Assembly: GCF_001983175.1 (NCBI RefSeq)
Contig: NZ_MNPW01000006.1
Coordinates: 310,001 to 374,000 of the forward strand
Reading direction: 5' to 3'
Origin: Pseudomonas cedrina subsp. cedrina
Lineage (GTDB): Bacteria; Pseudomonadota; Gammaproteobacteria; Pseudomonadales; Pseudomonadaceae
Length of the DNA: 64,000 bases
The position numbers and the translations under genes are program-made. The notes beneath the pieces were generated by a model, which saw only the letters and a list, made by a program, of their open reading frames with translations, did no database searches and had not been told where the DNA came from. Below are positions 1-9,785 of the stretch, piece by piece; within the stretch, counting starts at the first letter, position 1; the number at the start of each line of letters is the position of its first letter.

Positions 1-1317
1 AACGCCCGTCTGGTGAATGAAGGCCAGGAATTCGACGCCGATGTACTGATCGCCCACGGTCGCATCGAGAAGATTGCCGGCAGCATCGAAGGCTGCGCTG
101 CGCCCGTCGCTATCGACGCCCAGGGCCAATGGCTGCTGCCGGGCATGATCGACGACCAGGTGCACTTTCGCGACCCTGGCGCGCCGGACAAAGGCAGTTT
201 CTACAGCGAATCGCGCGCGGCGGTGGCCGGTGGCATCACCAGTTTCATGGACATGCCCAACACCCAGCCGGCCACCCTGACCCTGGAAGCCCTGGCGGAC
301 AAAAAGCGCCGCGCCGCCCTGCATTCGGTGGCCAACTATGGTTTTCACTTCGGCGTGAGCAACGACAACCTCGACACCGTCGCCGCGCTCGACCCGCGGG
401 AGGTGGCCGGGGTCAAAGTGTTCATGGGCGCCTCGACCGGCAACATGCTGGTGGACGACCCACGCATCCTGGAGCGCCTGTTCGCGCAAGTCCCGACCAT
501 TCTGTTGGCCCACTGCGAACACACGCCGAGCATCCAGGCCAACGAACTGCGCCTGCGCGAGCGCTTCTGCGAGCACATTCCCGCCGTGGCACACCCACTG
601 ATCCGCGATGCCGAGGCGTGCTATCGCTCGTCGTCCCTCGCGGTGGAATTGGCCAAGCGCCATGGCACACGTCTGCACGTGCTGCACCTCACCAGCGCGC
701 GAGAATTGAGCCTGTTCGAGGATAAGCCACTGGCGCAAAAACGCATCACTGCGGAAGTCTGCGTGCATCACTTGCTGTTCGATGACCGCGACTACCACCG
801 CCTCGGCCACCAGATCAAATGCAACCCGGCGATCAAGACCCGCGCCGACCGCGACGCGCTGCGCCTGGCCTTGCTGGGTGATCGTCTGGATGTGATTGGC
901 ACGGACCATGCGCCGCATACCTGGGCGCAAAAACAGAAGGGGTATCGTGAGGCGCCCTCGGGCTTGCCCCTGGTGCAACACGCCCTGCCGGCGCTGCTGG
1001 AATTAGTCGCCGACGGGCTGCTGCCGTTGACCACCCTGGTGGCGAAAACCAGTCACCGTGTGGCCGACCTGTTCGCCATCCCGGATCGGGGTTATCTACG
1101 CGAAGGTTATTGGGCCGACCTGGTGTTGGTCAAAGCAGAGCCCGCAGGCAAACCGGTCAGCAGCCAACCGATCCTCGCCCGCTGCGGCTGGACGCCTTTC
1201 GCTGAGCGCAGCTTTCGCCATAGCGTCAGCACCACGCTGGTCTCCGGCCACCTGGCTTGGCACAACGGCCAGGTGGTCGACAGTTGCCAGGGCTTGCCCC
1301 TGCATTTCCTGCGTTAA
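1..1317 (+). CDS. pyrQ: Dihydroorotase paralogue, PyrQ-type (5' end outside window)
   Basis: Amidohydrolase-superfamily dihydroorotase, the enzyme that cyclises carbamoyl-aspartate to dihydroorotate in pyrimidine synthesis. The reading frame is open from base 1 (codons N-A-R-L before V-N-E-G), so the true start lies upstream and the protein is partial. Visible landmarks are DDQVHFRDPG near the N-terminus, GVKVFMGAS (the lysine that is carboxylated in this family), LLAHCEH, HVLHLTS and GTDHAPH. The usual metal-binding HxH is QVH here, the Gln codon being at 157-159; the other metal ligands look intact. In P. aeruginosa the corresponding gene, pyrQ, belongs to the zinc-starvation (Zur) group of paralogues that replace zinc enzymes, and this position beside cls/cfa fits that. 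Product class is certain; the pyrQ assignment rests on the Gln substitution and location. Confidence 0.85.
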   Translation, partial: NARLVNEGQEFDADVLIAHGRIEKIAGSIEGCAAPVAIDAQGQWLLPGMIDDQVHFRDPGAPDKGSFYSESRAAVAGGITSFMDMPNTQPATLTLEALADKKRRAALHSVANYGFHFGVSNDNLDTVAALDPREVAGVKVFMGASTGNMLVDDPRILERLFAQVPTILLAHCEHTPSIQANELRLRERFCEHIPAVAHPLIRDAEACYRSSSLAVELAKRHGTRLHVLHLTSARELSLFEDKPLAQKRITAEVCVHHLLFDDRDYHRLGHQIKCNPAIKTRADRDALRLALLGDRLDVIGTDHAPHTWAQKQKGYREAPSGLPLVQHALPALLELVADGLLPLTTLVAKTSHRVADLFAIPDRGYLREGYWADLVLVKAEPAGKPVSSQPILARCGWTPFAERSFRHSVSTTLVSGHLAWHNGQVVDSCQGLPLHFLR

Positions 1318-1835
1318 GCGCGCGGCTTGACCGTACCGCAATCGTTGCCCAGCCATTGGGCGTGGGTGTCCAGGCTGCCCTTCTGCTGGATGCCGGTGGC
1401 ATTGAAGGTGCCGTTGACGGTGGTGGTGAATTCCTTTTGGCTTTGGAACGTAGCGACGCCGGTGCCCTGGGCTTTGGGGCAACTGAAGCGGAATTTCCAT
1501 TGATTGCCGGTCTTGTCGGTGACCTCCTGTTTGCAGCCCGATTGCGGGTCGGTCAGGGGGATCGAGTCCGAGGCGACCTGCGCCGGGGTGAGGCACACCT
1601 GCACGCCTTTACCGGCCATGGTGATGCCTTGCTTTTCCAGCATGGCGCGCTGTTCGGGGGTCATCTGTTGCTTGAGCTGACCGAGGATCAGCGACAGGTC
1701 CGGCAGGTCCTGGTTATCGACTTTCATATTGCTGGTGGTCAATTCCCACAAGCCCGGCGCCAGCATCTGCGCCTGCGCCGCCACCGGCAGCGACAAACCA
1801 ATAACCATGGCTAAAGACAGCAGACGAGCATTCAT
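1314..1835 (-). CDS. DUF3617 family periplasmic protein
   Basis: 173-residue exported protein of unknown function. The N-terminus MNARLLSLAMVIGLSLPVAA is a typical signal peptide ending AQA, and the mature chain begins QMLAPGLWELTTSNM, the GLWE opening characteristic of DUF3617 proteins. Two cysteines (VCLTP and SGCKQEV) plus later ones (FSCPKA, DCGTV) could form disulfides. The start at 1835 is preferred over an in-frame start at 1913 because it gives a clean signal peptide and is preceded by a CAGGAG ribosome site (complement of 1842-1847). The stop overlaps the last bases of the convergent dihydroorotase gene by 4 nt. Family assignment is by sequence feel; no function is proposed. Confidence 0.75.
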   Translation of the reverse strand: MNARLLSLAMVIGLSLPVAAQAQMLAPGLWELTTSNMKVDNQDLPDLSLILGQLKQQMTPEQRAMLEKQGITMAGKGVQVCLTPAQVASDSIPLTDPQSGCKQEVTDKTGNQWKFRFSCPKAQGTGVATFQSQKEFTTTVNGTFNATGIQQKGSLDTHAQWLGNDCGTVKPRA

Positions 1836-1966
1836 CGGGTAACTCCTGGGTAATTGTTGGGCGTTAGACGCTGCAAAGGCGCCAGTGTTGCACGGCAAAT
1901 AAAATAGCGACATTCCTCACCAGACATGGTCTGTTAGGCACTGGATTGCCTGGAGTACCGTCGTCC

Positions 1967-3406
1967 ATGGATTTCTTTGGCCCGCACCTGCTCGCCTACT
2001 TCATCGCCACGCTGCACTTTCTGGGGACCCTCGCCGCGATTCACGCGGTGCTGACCGTCAGGACCGCCCAAGGCTCGATCGCCTGGGCCTTGTCACTGAT
2101 GTTCATGCCTTACCTCACGCTGATCCCCTACCTGATCTTCGGCCGCAGCACATTCGACGCCTACATCCAGGCGCGTCGCCAAGCCAATCAGGAGATGCAC
2201 AAGGCGATCACCGCACTGAACTGGCGCCCGTGGGTCGAGGAAGCGCTCGCCGCGCGTAACTCCAACGCCTACGCTTCCCTGCGTGCCATGCCCAAACTGG
2301 GACGCATGCCGTGCCTGGCGAACAATCAAGTGCGCCTGTTGATCAACGGCGAGGCCACCTTCAGCGCGATCTTCGACGCCATTCGCAGCGCCAGGACCGC
2401 CGTACTCTTTCAGTTTTTTATCATTCATGACGACGAGCTCGGCCGGCAACTGCACACCCTGCTGAAGGAAAAAGCCGCGCAAGGCGTCGCCACCTACGTG
2501 TTGTACGACCGTATCGGCAGCCACGCCCTGCCCCATCGCTATGTGCAGTCGTTACGTGAAGCCGGCGTGCATATCAAGGCATTTGCCACCCGCAGCGGCT
2601 GGCTCAATCGCTTTCAGGTCAACTTCCGCAACCACCGCAAGATCGTGGTGGTGGACGGCATCACCGGGTTTGTCGGCGGGCATAATGTCGGCGATGAATA
2701 CCTGGGCAAAAAGCCGCCACTGGCGCCATGGCGCGATACCCACGTGCAGGTCGCCGGCCCTGTGGTGGCGTGCTTGCAGGAGTCGTTTGCCGAAGACTGG
2801 TTCTGGGCCGCGCGCGAGTTGCCGCCGCTGATCCTGCCGGACGCCTACCCCGAGGACGGCGTGCTCTGCCAGTTGCTTGCCAGTGGCCCGGCCGACCCGT
2901 ATGAAACGTGCTCGCTGTTTTTCGTCGAAGCCATTCACGCGGCGACCGAACGCGTATGGATCACCAGCCCGTATTTCATCCCTGACGAAGCCGTATTCGC
3001 CGCCCTGCGCCTGGCGGTCCTGCGCGGTGTCGATGTGCGCCTGCTGCTGCCGTCGCGCCCGGACCACCGCATCGTCTACGCCGCTTCCAGCCTTTACGCC
3101 ATCGAAGCGGTGCGGGCAGGCGTGCGGGTGTTCCGCTATACGCCGGGCTTTCTGCATCAGAAGGTGGTGCTGGTGGACAGCGAAATCAGCGCCATCGGCA
3201 GCGCGAACATGGACAACCGTTCGTTCCGGCTGAATTTCGAAGTGATGTTGTTGACGGTCGATGTCGCCTTCGCCAAAGAGGTGGAGCAGATGCTGCTGGA
3301 CGACTTCGCGCACGCCCATGAAGTCAGCCATAAAGAAAGCCGCGAGACCCGCCGCCTTCAGCAACTGGGCATGCGGGTGGCGCGGCTTATTTCACCGATT
3401 CTGTGA
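1967..3406 (+). CDS. cls: Cardiolipin synthase (ClsA type)
   Basis: 479-residue phospholipase-D-superfamily enzyme that condenses two phosphatidylglycerols to cardiolipin and glycerol at the inner membrane. Two N-terminal hydrophobic segments ([17 protein letters not shown] and [22 protein letters not shown]) anchor it. Both HKD catalytic motifs are present: NHRKIVVVD with H223 and K225, and LHQKVVLVD with H397 and K399, each followed by the expected G-H/G-S-A-N-M-D context. ATG at 1967 is chosen over an upstream in-frame TTG at 1946 because TGGAG (1951-1955) is well spaced from it. Length matches the family. It lies head-to-tail with a REP element and converges on cfa, so two membrane-lipid genes sit together. 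Confidence 0.95.
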   Translation: MDFFGPHLLAYFIATLHFLGTLAAIHAVLTVRTAQGSIAWALSLMFMPYLTLIPYLIFGRSTFDAYIQARRQANQEMHKAITALNWRPWVEEALAARNSNAYASLRAMPKLGRMPCLANNQVRLLINGEATFSAIFDAIRSARTAVLFQFFIIHDDELGRQLHTLLKEKAAQGVATYVLYDRIGSHALPHRYVQSLREAGVHIKAFATRSGWLNRFQVNFRNHRKIVVVDGITGFVGGHNVGDEYLGKKPPLAPWRDTHVQVAGPVVACLQESFAEDWFWAARELPPLILPDAYPEDGVLCQLLASGPADPYETCSLFFVEAIHAATERVWITSPYFIPDEAVFAALRLAVLRGVDVRLLLPSRPDHRIVYAASSLYAIEAVRAGVRVFRYTPGFLHQKVVLVDSEISAIGSANMDNRSFRLNFEVMLLTVDVAFAKEVEQMLLDDFAHAHEVSHKESRETRRLQQLGMRVARLISPIL

Positions 3407-3425
3407 TAGACAATGGTTAACTAAC

Positions 3426-3514
3426 TGTGGGAGCTGGCTTGCCTGCGATGGCGGTGTATCAGTCAACTCATCCGGTCCTGACACACAGCCATCGCAGGCA
3501 AGCCAGCTCCCACA
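3426..3514. repeat. REP/REPIN-like inverted repeat
   Basis: Two 27-bp perfectly inverted arms (3426-3452 and 3488-3514), beginning TGTGGGAGCTGGCTTGCCTG, surround a 35-nt spacer. The same arm sequence recurs at 12779 and 31903. Located between the convergent cls and cfa genes, where it can also act as a bidirectional transcription end. Paired REPs of this type are common in fluorescent pseudomonads. Confidence 0.9.
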
Positions 3515-3537
3515 TTTATGTCTCCAGCGTTCTGAGA

Positions 3538-4722
3538 TCAGCGATAGATATCCTCCCGCGTCCACGGCAGTTCATGGCTGCCATCCGCATGGGGCTTCAC
3601 CGCCAGAATCTGGTGCAGGTTGATCCAGCCACGCGCAAACGCATAGGCGCACCCGGCCAGGTACAGGCGCCAGATCCGCAATGCCTGCTGCGGCACCATT
3701 TTCGCTGCCGCTTCCAGGTTGTCTTCCAGACGCTCGCTCCAATGGTCCAGGGTGCGTGCGTAGTGCAGGCGCAGGCTTTCGACGTCAACCACTTCCAGCC
3801 CGACTTCGCTGATTTCAGCGGTCATCATTGCCAGGTGCGGCAGCTCGCCATTGGGGAACACATAACGCTCGATGAATTCACCGGCGCCACGGCCTACAGG
3901 GCGGCCGTCGGTGTGCTTGGCGGTAATGCCATGGTTCATCACCAGGCCGCCTTCGCGCACCGCGCCGAACAGGGTCTGGCAGTACTGCGCCAGGTTGGCG
4001 TGGCCGACGTGCTCGAACATGCCCACGCTGACCACTTTGTCGAAACGGCCGTCTTGCGGCAGGTCGCGGTAGTCGAGCAACTGCAGGTCCACCTGGTCTT
4101 CCAGGCCTTCAGCTTTAACCCGTTCCCGGGCCAGTGCCAGCTGTTCCTTGCTCAGGGTGATACCGAACACTTTCACCCCGAATTCCCGCGCGGCAAAACG
4201 CGCCAACCCACCCCAGCCACAGCCGACGTCGAGCAGATACTCGCCCGGCTGCAACCGCAATTTGCGGCACAGATGGCGAAATTTGTCTTGTTGGGCCTGG
4301 TCGATGGATTCGCTGCCGGTTTCGAAATAACCGCAGGAGTACGCCATGTCCTGGTCCAGCCACAGCTGGTAGAACTCGTTGGACAGGTCGTAGTGATAGG
4401 AAATGGCCGCTGCGTCGGTGGCCTTATCGTGGAACGAGCGTACCGGGCGGCTGCCCTCGTCGTCTTCGATCAGGGCGTGACTCAACTCATCACATACGCG
4501 GATGACTTCCGAAATAGAGCCTTCCAGCTCCAGCTTGCCCTCGACGAAGGCTTCGCCCAGTGAGTCAAGCGTTGGATGGGTCAGCCTGGTCACGACCGTG
4601 GGATCCTTCACCACGATGGTCACACTGGGCTCGGGGCCCAGGTTGAATTCATGGCCGTCCCAGAGTCGAAGACGCAGTGGTAGCTGAAGATTCTGTAAGG
4701 CCGGTGGAAGTTGCGCGAGCAT
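3538..4722 (-). CDS. cfa: Cyclopropane-fatty-acyl-phospholipid synthase
   Basis: 394-residue SAM-dependent enzyme that methylenates cis double bonds of membrane phospholipid acyl chains, usually at entry to stationary phase. The SAM-binding glycine motif LLDVGCGWGGLARFAA lies near residue 170, and downstream stretches such as GMFEHVGH and the conserved CGYFETG preceding the methyltransferase fold are typical of CFA synthases. N-terminal about 130 residues form the lipid-binding region. Start at 4722 follows a strong purine-rich site (AGGGGGGGA on the minus strand). It converges with cls across a REP element. Family membership is clear; close paralogues acting on other lipids exist in pseudomonads. 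Confidence 0.93.
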   Translation of the reverse strand: MLAQLPPALQNLQLPLRLRLWDGHEFNLGPEPSVTIVVKDPTVVTRLTHPTLDSLGEAFVEGKLELEGSISEVIRVCDELSHALIEDDEGSRPVRSFHDKATDAAAISYHYDLSNEFYQLWLDQDMAYSCGYFETGSESIDQAQQDKFRHLCRKLRLQPGEYLLDVGCGWGGLARFAAREFGVKVFGITLSKEQLALARERVKAEGLEDQVDLQLLDYRDLPQDGRFDKVVSVGMFEHVGHANLAQYCQTLFGAVREGGLVMNHGITAKHTDGRPVGRGAGEFIERYVFPNGELPHLAMMTAEISEVGLEVVDVESLRLHYARTLDHWSERLEDNLEAAAKMVPQQALRIWRLYLAGCAYAFARGWINLHQILAVKPHADGSHELPWTREDIYR

Positions 4723-4809
4723 GAGTAGTCCCCCCCTTGTTTCAGACGTCTGAATGAGGGTAGACCATTCGCAGACAAAGTAGGAGGCTATCGATTTGAT
4801 AGCCCTCTT

Positions 4810-5598
4810 CTATGCAGCTCGGCGCTCGAGCAGGCCTTCCTGAATCCACTGTTTCAGCCACGTGACCGCCTGCAATGGCGCACCCTCTGCGTAAGTGACT
4901 GCCAACTCGGCGCACAGTTCGGCAAAGTTCCAGCCGGTGGTCGCCATCCCCGCCAGAGCGCTGGCCTCGGCGGGTTCCAGGCTGCGGTAATGGCACACAC
5001 GCTGATAGCGCCATACCAGGCAAGTCTGCGCCGAGTCCAAGGCCTGGCTCCCAGGGAATTTGGACTCGTCCTTGCTGGCACGCCAGAGCGCAACGCTGTT
5101 GAAATGGCAGGGCACCCGTTGCACCGACGGCGCCAGGCTCACCTGCAACACCGGCCAAGCTTGGGGAGGCAACAAGGTCATGTCGTTGAGGGTCAGTGGT
5201 TTGCCCTGCGGCGCATCAAACGCCAGGGTAAACACCCACTCTAACCGCGCCAGTTCCGCCAGCGGCGCACTTTGCTCCGCCACCAAGTGCTCGAGGATAA
5301 ATGTGGGAAAACGCTCGCCCAGCCAGCGCAGGCTGTAATGAACCGATGGGTAACGGCGCACATAGGCCGCGGTCAGCGCCGCGAATTCATCGTCGCCCAG
5401 CCAGTAAAGAACCGCGCTGAAGTCATGCCGCAAAACGTCCTGCAGCCGCGAGAGATAAGCGTTGTGGTAAATCGCCAGGCCCGTGTCCACAGCCAGCGTC
5501 GGGCCGCCCAGCAAGGTGGCGGCGAAGCCACTGCTGGCGTTGGGCTTTTCGGCTGAAAGATAGTCTTCAAAGGCCAACTGCCAATCGGTCAGGCGCAT
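4810..5598 (-). CDS. bufC: BufC/HvfC family protein (DUF2063 N-terminal domain)
   Basis: 262-residue protein whose N-terminal half (LTDWQLAFEDYLSAEKPN...LAIYHNAYLSRLQDVLRHDF) is the DUF2063/HvfC domain. These proteins are recognition and docking partners of the MNIO (DUF692) enzyme and deliver the precursor peptide to it. The 5' end overlaps the end of bufB by 10 nt, so translation is probably coupled. Third gene of a bufA-bufB-bufC operon. No catalytic residues are expected. An older annotation of this family as DNA-binding has no support here. Confidence 0.85.
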   Translation of the reverse strand: MRLTDWQLAFEDYLSAEKPNASSGFAATLLGGPTLAVDTGLAIYHNAYLSRLQDVLRHDFSAVLYWLGDDEFAALTAAYVRRYPSVHYSLRWLGERFPTFILEHLVAEQSAPLAELARLEWVFTLAFDAPQGKPLTLNDMTLLPPQAWPVLQVSLAPSVQRVPCHFNSVALWRASKDESKFPGSQALDSAQTCLVWRYQRVCHYRSLEPAEASALAGMATTGWNFAELCAELAVTYAEGAPLQAVTWLKQWIQEGLLERRAA

Positions 5599-6434
5599 GA
5601 CTGTCTCCTGGCCAGGGCCGTCGCGCCCAATTGGCGGGCTTTGCTCAACTCGGCAAGCAGGTCCTCGAAAGGCGGGAAATGATCGTCCCGCTCCAGCAGC
5701 GTCGACACAGGCCCCAGGTGCTCAAGCGTCTGTTGATAGAGCGCCCACACCGGATCACAGACAGGATGGTCATGGGTATCGACCACATAGTCGCCATAAT
5801 CCATATGCCCCGCCAGATGCAGCTGGCGGATGCTCCCCGGCGGCAGGTTGCGGATAAAGGTCCACGCGTCGAAACCATGGTTGCGCGAGCTCACATACAC
5901 GTTGTTGACGTCCAGCAACAACTGGCACCCCGACAGGTGAGCCAGGGCATTGAGGAATTCCCACTCGGTAAATTCGTCCGCCCTGGAGCGCACATAACTG
6001 GAGACGTTTTCCAGCACCAGGGGGCGTTGCAACACGTCCTGCACTTGGCGCACGCGGGCGGCCACGTGGTAGAGGCTTTCTTCGGTGTACGGCAGTGGCA
6101 GCAAGTCATGCAACTGGTGGGCACTGCCGCGGCTCCAGCACAGGTGATCCGAAATCCACATGGGCTGGATACGCTCGGCAAGCTGCTTGATGTGCTTGAG
6201 GTACTCGGTATCGAGGGCGTGGGGGCCGCCGATGGACAGGGACACGCCATGCATCACCAGGGGATAGCGTTCGGCAATCGCATCCAGGTAGTACAAGGCT
6301 TTGCCGCCCTGGACCAGATAATTCTCGGAGATCACTTCGAACCAATCCACCGGCGGTGATTGCTCAAGAATCTGTTCGTAATATTCGTTGCGTAAACCCA
6401 GGCCGTAGCCCAGGAAGGGAAGAGACGTGGCCAT
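5589..6434 (-). CDS. bufB: MNIO-family peptide-modifying oxygenase BufB (DUF692)
   Basis: 281-residue DUF692 protein, now called MNIO (multinuclear non-heme iron oxidative enzymes). Members modify cysteines of ribosomally made peptides, for example to oxazolone/thioamide or thiooxazole groups that bind copper. Landmarks are GYGLGLRNEYYE at the N-terminus, VISENYL, MHGVSLSIGG, WISDHLCW, LENVSSY, LLDVNNVYVSS and LHLAGHM, which carry the conserved His, Asp and Glu iron ligands of the TIM barrel. ATG at 6434 is preferred over a TTG one codon upstream; AGGAG lies six bases before it. It sits directly after bufA and overlaps bufC. The predicted substrate is the Cys-rich peptide encoded immediately upstream. 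Confidence 0.9.
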   Translation of the reverse strand: MATSLPFLGYGLGLRNEYYEQILEQSPPVDWFEVISENYLVQGGKALYYLDAIAERYPLVMHGVSLSIGGPHALDTEYLKHIKQLAERIQPMWISDHLCWSRGSAHQLHDLLPLPYTEESLYHVAARVRQVQDVLQRPLVLENVSSYVRSRADEFTEWEFLNALAHLSGCQLLLDVNNVYVSSRNHGFDAWTFIRNLPPGSIRQLHLAGHMDYGDYVVDTHDHPVCDPVWALYQQTLEHLGPVSTLLERDDHFPPFEDLLAELSKARQLGATALARRQSCA

Positions 6435-6499
6435 CAAGGACTCCTGGAAAAGTGTCCGCAGCGGCTTGGAGACCCGCTGCGGTGCACCCGGTTTTGCGA

Positions 6500-6751
6500 T
6501 TACTCGCCGACTTTGCCGCCGGCAGCGTCGCAGGCCGCCTTGGTCATGGCCTTGAAACCGTGGCCCTTGCAGACAGCCTGGCCCTTGCAGGCGTTTTCAG
6601 CGGTCTTGCAGTCGTTCATGCCTTTGCAGGAAGTCACACCGTAGCAATGAACGGTAGCGTCGGCGGCCTGTGCCTGGGTGGCGACACCGGCAAACATCGT
6701 GGCGGCAGCGATAGCCAGGGCAGCACCGGAAACGGCGTTCTTGATCTTCAT
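6500..6751 (-). CDS. bufA: BufA2-type bufferin precursor peptide, Cys-rich, secreted
   Basis: 83-residue precursor with signal peptide [20 protein letters not shown]...AQA and a mature part of about 54 residues containing six cysteines in the pattern HCYG-SCKG-DCK-ACKG-VCKG-ACD. Bufferins are exported RiPPs whose cysteines are modified by the MNIO enzyme so that they sequester copper in the periplasm. The start at 6751 gives the clean signal peptide; a longer in-frame start at 6811 would add a non-signal extension. The preceding intergenic region is about 115 bp and contains TGTAACG (minus strand, 6838-6844), which resembles an ECF-sigma -35 element, but no convincing -10 could be paired with it. 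Assignment is by size, Cys pattern and neighbours. Confidence 0.85.
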   Translation of the reverse strand: MKIKNAVSGAALAIAAATMFAGVATQAQAADATVHCYGVTSCKGMNDCKTAENACKGQAVCKGHGFKAMTKAACDAAGGKVGE

Positions 6752-6867
6752 TGTGTAGTCCTCATCGATCAGTAGGTAGGTCGGCCCGAACGGATTGCTC
6801 AGTCTCGACACACCACTAGAGTGAGGTGCACTGCGGGCGTTACAGCCCTCTCCAAAAAAACGGAAAA

Positions 6868-8754
6868 TCAGTCTTCAAGCTTCAACAGCGGCTCCTGGAA
6901 GCGCAGCAAACGCCCGGCATTGCCCAGTACCAGCAAGGTACTGAGGTTATGCAGCACCGCCGCAATCATCGCGCCTGCCGCCCCGAGCCAGCCAAACGCG
7001 GCAAACACGACGATGGCCAAGGTCCAACCCAGGCCGATGATCACGTTGACCTGCAACGTCTGCCGGCACTGGCGGCTCAAGCGCACGCACGTGCCCAGGC
7101 GCCGCAGGTCGCTGCCGATCAGCACCACGTCCGCCGACGCCAGGGCGATATCCGCCCCGCCCGCGCCCATGGCCACCCCGACTACACCTGCCTTGAGCGC
7201 CAGGGAATCGTTGATGCCGTCGCCCACCACCATCGGGCGGAAGCCGCTGCCGATTTCACCCAGGACGCGGTTGAGCTTGTCCTCCGGAAGTGCCTGGGCT
7301 TCGACGTCGCTGATGCCCACCTCCAACGCGAGGCTGTCGGCCACACTTTGACGGTCACCGGTCAGCAGCAGTTGGCGACCCAGGCCCAGGTCACGCAGCT
7401 CTTGCAAGGCTTGGCGGGCTTCCGGTTTGACGCTATCGGCCAGCAGCAGCCAGGCCAGGAATTGCCCGTTCAGCGCCAGCCCGGCGATGGGGCCATCGTG
7501 AATCGGTACGGCTGTAGTGACGATACCCAATTGCTCGAATAGCTCTGGCCGGCCCAGCGCCGCTTCGCCCTGATCGGTTTGCGCCACTACGCCAAGGCCT
7601 TGGCGCTCGCGGATATCGGTCAGCGCCAGCCTGTGTTCCTGCGTCGCCAGCACCGCCAGCGCCCGGCTGACCGGATGGCTGCTGGCCGAGCCCAGGCTGG
7701 CCGCCAGGTTCAAGACGGTTTGCCGATCCGGCGCAGCGGTTTCGAGGGATTGCAGACGCAAGGTGCCAAAGGTCAGGGTGCCGGTCTTGTCGACCACTAA
7801 TGAGGTCAGGTCCGCCAGTTCCTCCAGAAACGCCGAGCTGCGAATCAGAATGCCGTGCCGCGCCGCCACCGCGATACCGGCAATCGCCGTGGCCGGCGCC
7901 GACAACACCAATGCGCACGGACACGCCGCCACCAGCACGGCAAGCATCGCCTGGGCGTCATTGGTCACAAACCAAGTGACCGCCGCCAGCAACAACACCA
8001 GCACCATATAGCTGCCGGCATAGCGTTCCAGCAGCCGTGTGATCGGCGGTTTGGAGCGCTCGGCGTTCTGCATCAGTGCAATGACTTTGCCCAGGGTGGA
8101 TTCATTGCCGGTGCGGGTCACCTCAAGACGCAACACGCCGTCGAGGTTGATCGCGCCGCCAAACACTTGCACGCCGACGCTGGCTTCCAACGGCACCGAC
8201 TCACCGGTAATCGGCGCCGTATCCAGGCTCGCCTGGCCCGACAGCACCACGCCATCGGCCGGCACTCGGTCACCCGCCCGCACTTCCACCACATCGCCGG
8301 TATTCAGCGTGCCGTTGTCCACTTCCACGATGCCGCCGTCAGCCTGCACCAACCGCGCATGGCTGCGGGTCAGCTTGCCCAGGGCATGAATCGCCTCCTG
8401 GGAGCCGATCACGCTGCGCTCTTCCAGCACGTGGCCGAAGATCATGATGATCGGCAACAACGCCGCCGTCAGCAGATCCCCGGTGGCCCAGGCGCCGAGC
8501 ATGGCCAGGGCGATGAGTTGGTCGGTGATGCCATGCAGGCTGGGAAACCGCAGGCTGTACCAGGCCGAACGCATCACCGGCACGGCCACCAGCAGGGACG
8601 CCACGCCCAGCAGCAATTGACTGACACCGCCCTGGTCCGGCGCCAGCCAGCGCCACACCAGGCCCAGTACCAGCAAGCCCAAGGCCAGCATGGCCAGGGT
8701 CAATTGCCGGGCAGCGCTGCGCTGCTCGGCAGAGGTCAGCATGGGTGCGCTCAT
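6868..8754 (-). CDS. P1B-type heavy-metal-transporting ATPase
   Basis: 628-residue P-type ATPase predicted to move a soft metal ion across the inner membrane. The transmembrane metal site CPC is at residues 278-280 ([13 protein letters not shown]), the phosphorylated Asp is D322 in [15 protein letters not shown] is present in the actuator domain and [13 protein letters not shown] in the hinge. There is no N-terminal metal-binding (HMA) domain; the chain begins almost directly at the first helix. The last helix carries [16 protein letters not shown] rather than the Asp-containing motif of ZntA, so metal specificity cannot be read off. The start codon overlaps the stop of the HflC-like gene (ATGA), making it the last gene of a four-gene operon with three SPFH proteins. 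Upstream Zur-like site suggests zinc. Confidence 0.88.
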   Translation of the reverse strand: MSAPMLTSAEQRSAARQLTLAMLALGLLVLGLVWRWLAPDQGGVSQLLLGVASLLVAVPVMRSAWYSLRFPSLHGITDQLIALAMLGAWATGDLLTAALLPIIMIFGHVLEERSVIGSQEAIHALGKLTRSHARLVQADGGIVEVDNGTLNTGDVVEVRAGDRVPADGVVLSGQASLDTAPITGESVPLEASVGVQVFGGAINLDGVLRLEVTRTGNESTLGKVIALMQNAERSKPPITRLLERYAGSYMVLVLLLAAVTWFVTNDAQAMLAVLVAACPCALVLSAPATAIAGIAVAARHGILIRSSAFLEELADLTSLVVDKTGTLTFGTLRLQSLETAAPDRQTVLNLAASLGSASSHPVSRALAVLATQEHRLALTDIRERQGLGVVAQTDQGEAALGRPELFEQLGIVTTAVPIHDGPIAGLALNGQFLAWLLLADSVKPEARQALQELRDLGLGRQLLLTGDRQSVADSLALEVGISDVEAQALPEDKLNRVLGEIGSGFRPMVVGDGINDSLALKAGVVGVAMGAGGADIALASADVVLIGSDLRRLGTCVRLSRQCRQTLQVNVIIGLGWTLAIVVFAAFGWLGAAGAMIAAVLHNLSTLLVLGNAGRLLRFQEPLLKLED

Positions 8755-9785
8755 TGTTCGGCTCCCTGGATGATCAAGCGGGCGTCGTCTTTCGGATCGA
8801 CCGTGGTCACGGAACCGGCCTGGCCGAGAATCTTCGGCAGGCGCTCGCGGTACAGGCGCAGCAGCAGACCTGGGTCTTTCACCTGGGCCAGGCTGGCGAC
8901 GGTCGCGGTTTGCGCCTGGGCATTGGCCAGACGTTCGCTGGCCTGGGCGTGCGCCACTTGCACCAGGCGATCGGCCTGTTGGGCCGCATTCTGGGTGAGC
9001 TTTTCAGCGTCGGTGCGCGCGTTGGCCACCGCCTTATCGGCTTGCTGGCTGGCGGTGAGGACCGCATTGAAGGCATTCACCGCCGGGCCCGGCAGGCTCG
9101 ACTGCACGTCGACACGGGTGACGGCGATGCCCAACCCCAGGCCCGTGGACGCCAGTTCGGTGAGGCGTTTATTGATGCCTTGCACCAAGTCACCGCGCAG
9201 CCGCTCACGGCGTTCGGCGGCGCCGTTGTCGGTGCCGATCAGTTCGGGGCGCGCCACCAGGATCGTGTCCAGGTCGCGCGCCGCCGTCAGCGCCACGGCG
9301 CTGCGCGTCACCAAGCGGTCCAGGGCCGGCAGCACATGCGCGCCCTGCAACACAAAGGCGTAAGGCTCGGTGACTTTGTAGAACACCCGCACATCCAGTT
9401 GCACCACGCCGGCATCGCCGGTCAGCAGGTAACCGGAACCAGCCAGCGCATCACTCAACGGCGTGGCGAAGCTGGCCACGCGGTCGGCCTGGATCGCCGC
9501 GTCGGAGCGCAGCAGGGTCTCTACCCGACGTTCGATCACCCGGTCGGCAGCCGGCAACAGCACCACCTGTTCGAACGGCTGCGGCCAGGCCAGCAACAAC
9601 CCGGCATTCTGGATACGGTCGAGGGCGCCGAAGTGCAACACCACGGCGCGGTTCTGCGGGTCGATCTGGCGCACATTGGAAAACGCCCAGGCCAACGCCG
9701 CCAGCACCGTCACCGCGTACAGCGCCATGAATGTCAGGCGCCCGGCCTGAATCCACGGGCTGTCCGGGCTGTCACGCTCGGTCAT
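8751..9785 (-). CDS. SPFH-domain membrane protein, HflC-like
   Basis: 344-residue stomatin/prohibitin/flotillin/HflKC family protein. One N-terminal transmembrane helix (LTFMALYAVTVLAALAWAF) is followed by an SPFH domain (RQIDPQNRAVVLHFG...), then an Ala/Gln-rich coiled coil (residues about 230-310: KAVANARTDAEKLTQNAAQQADR). Such proteins assemble ring- or cage-like membrane scaffolds that modulate partner membrane proteins, for example FtsH protease. Here the partner is presumably the P1B ATPase, whose gene overlaps by 4 nt. It overlaps the upstream HflK-like gene by 4 nt. It is a divergent paralogue and not the housekeeping hflC, which normally lies beside hfq-hflX. Confidence 0.85.
   Translation of the reverse strand: MTERDSPDSPWIQAGRLTFMALYAVTVLAALAWAFSNVRQIDPQNRAVVLHFGALDRIQNAGLLLAWPQPFEQVVLLPAADRVIERRVETLLRSDAAIQADRVASFATPLSDALAGSGYLLTGDAGVVQLDVRVFYKVTEPYAFVLQGAHVLPALDRLVTRSAVALTAARDLDTILVARPELIGTDNGAAERRERLRGDLVQGINKRLTELASTGLGLGIAVTRVDVQSSLPGPAVNAFNAVLTASQQADKAVANARTDAEKLTQNAAQQADRLVQVAHAQASERLANAQAQTATVASLAQVKDPGLLLRLYRERLPKILGQAGSVTTVDPKDDARLIIQGAEQ

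Noticed and set aside
7855..9363. 502-codon plus-strand frame antisense to the P1B ATPase and HflC-like genes
   Set aside because: His/Gln/Arg-rich shadow of two well-supported minus-strand genes.
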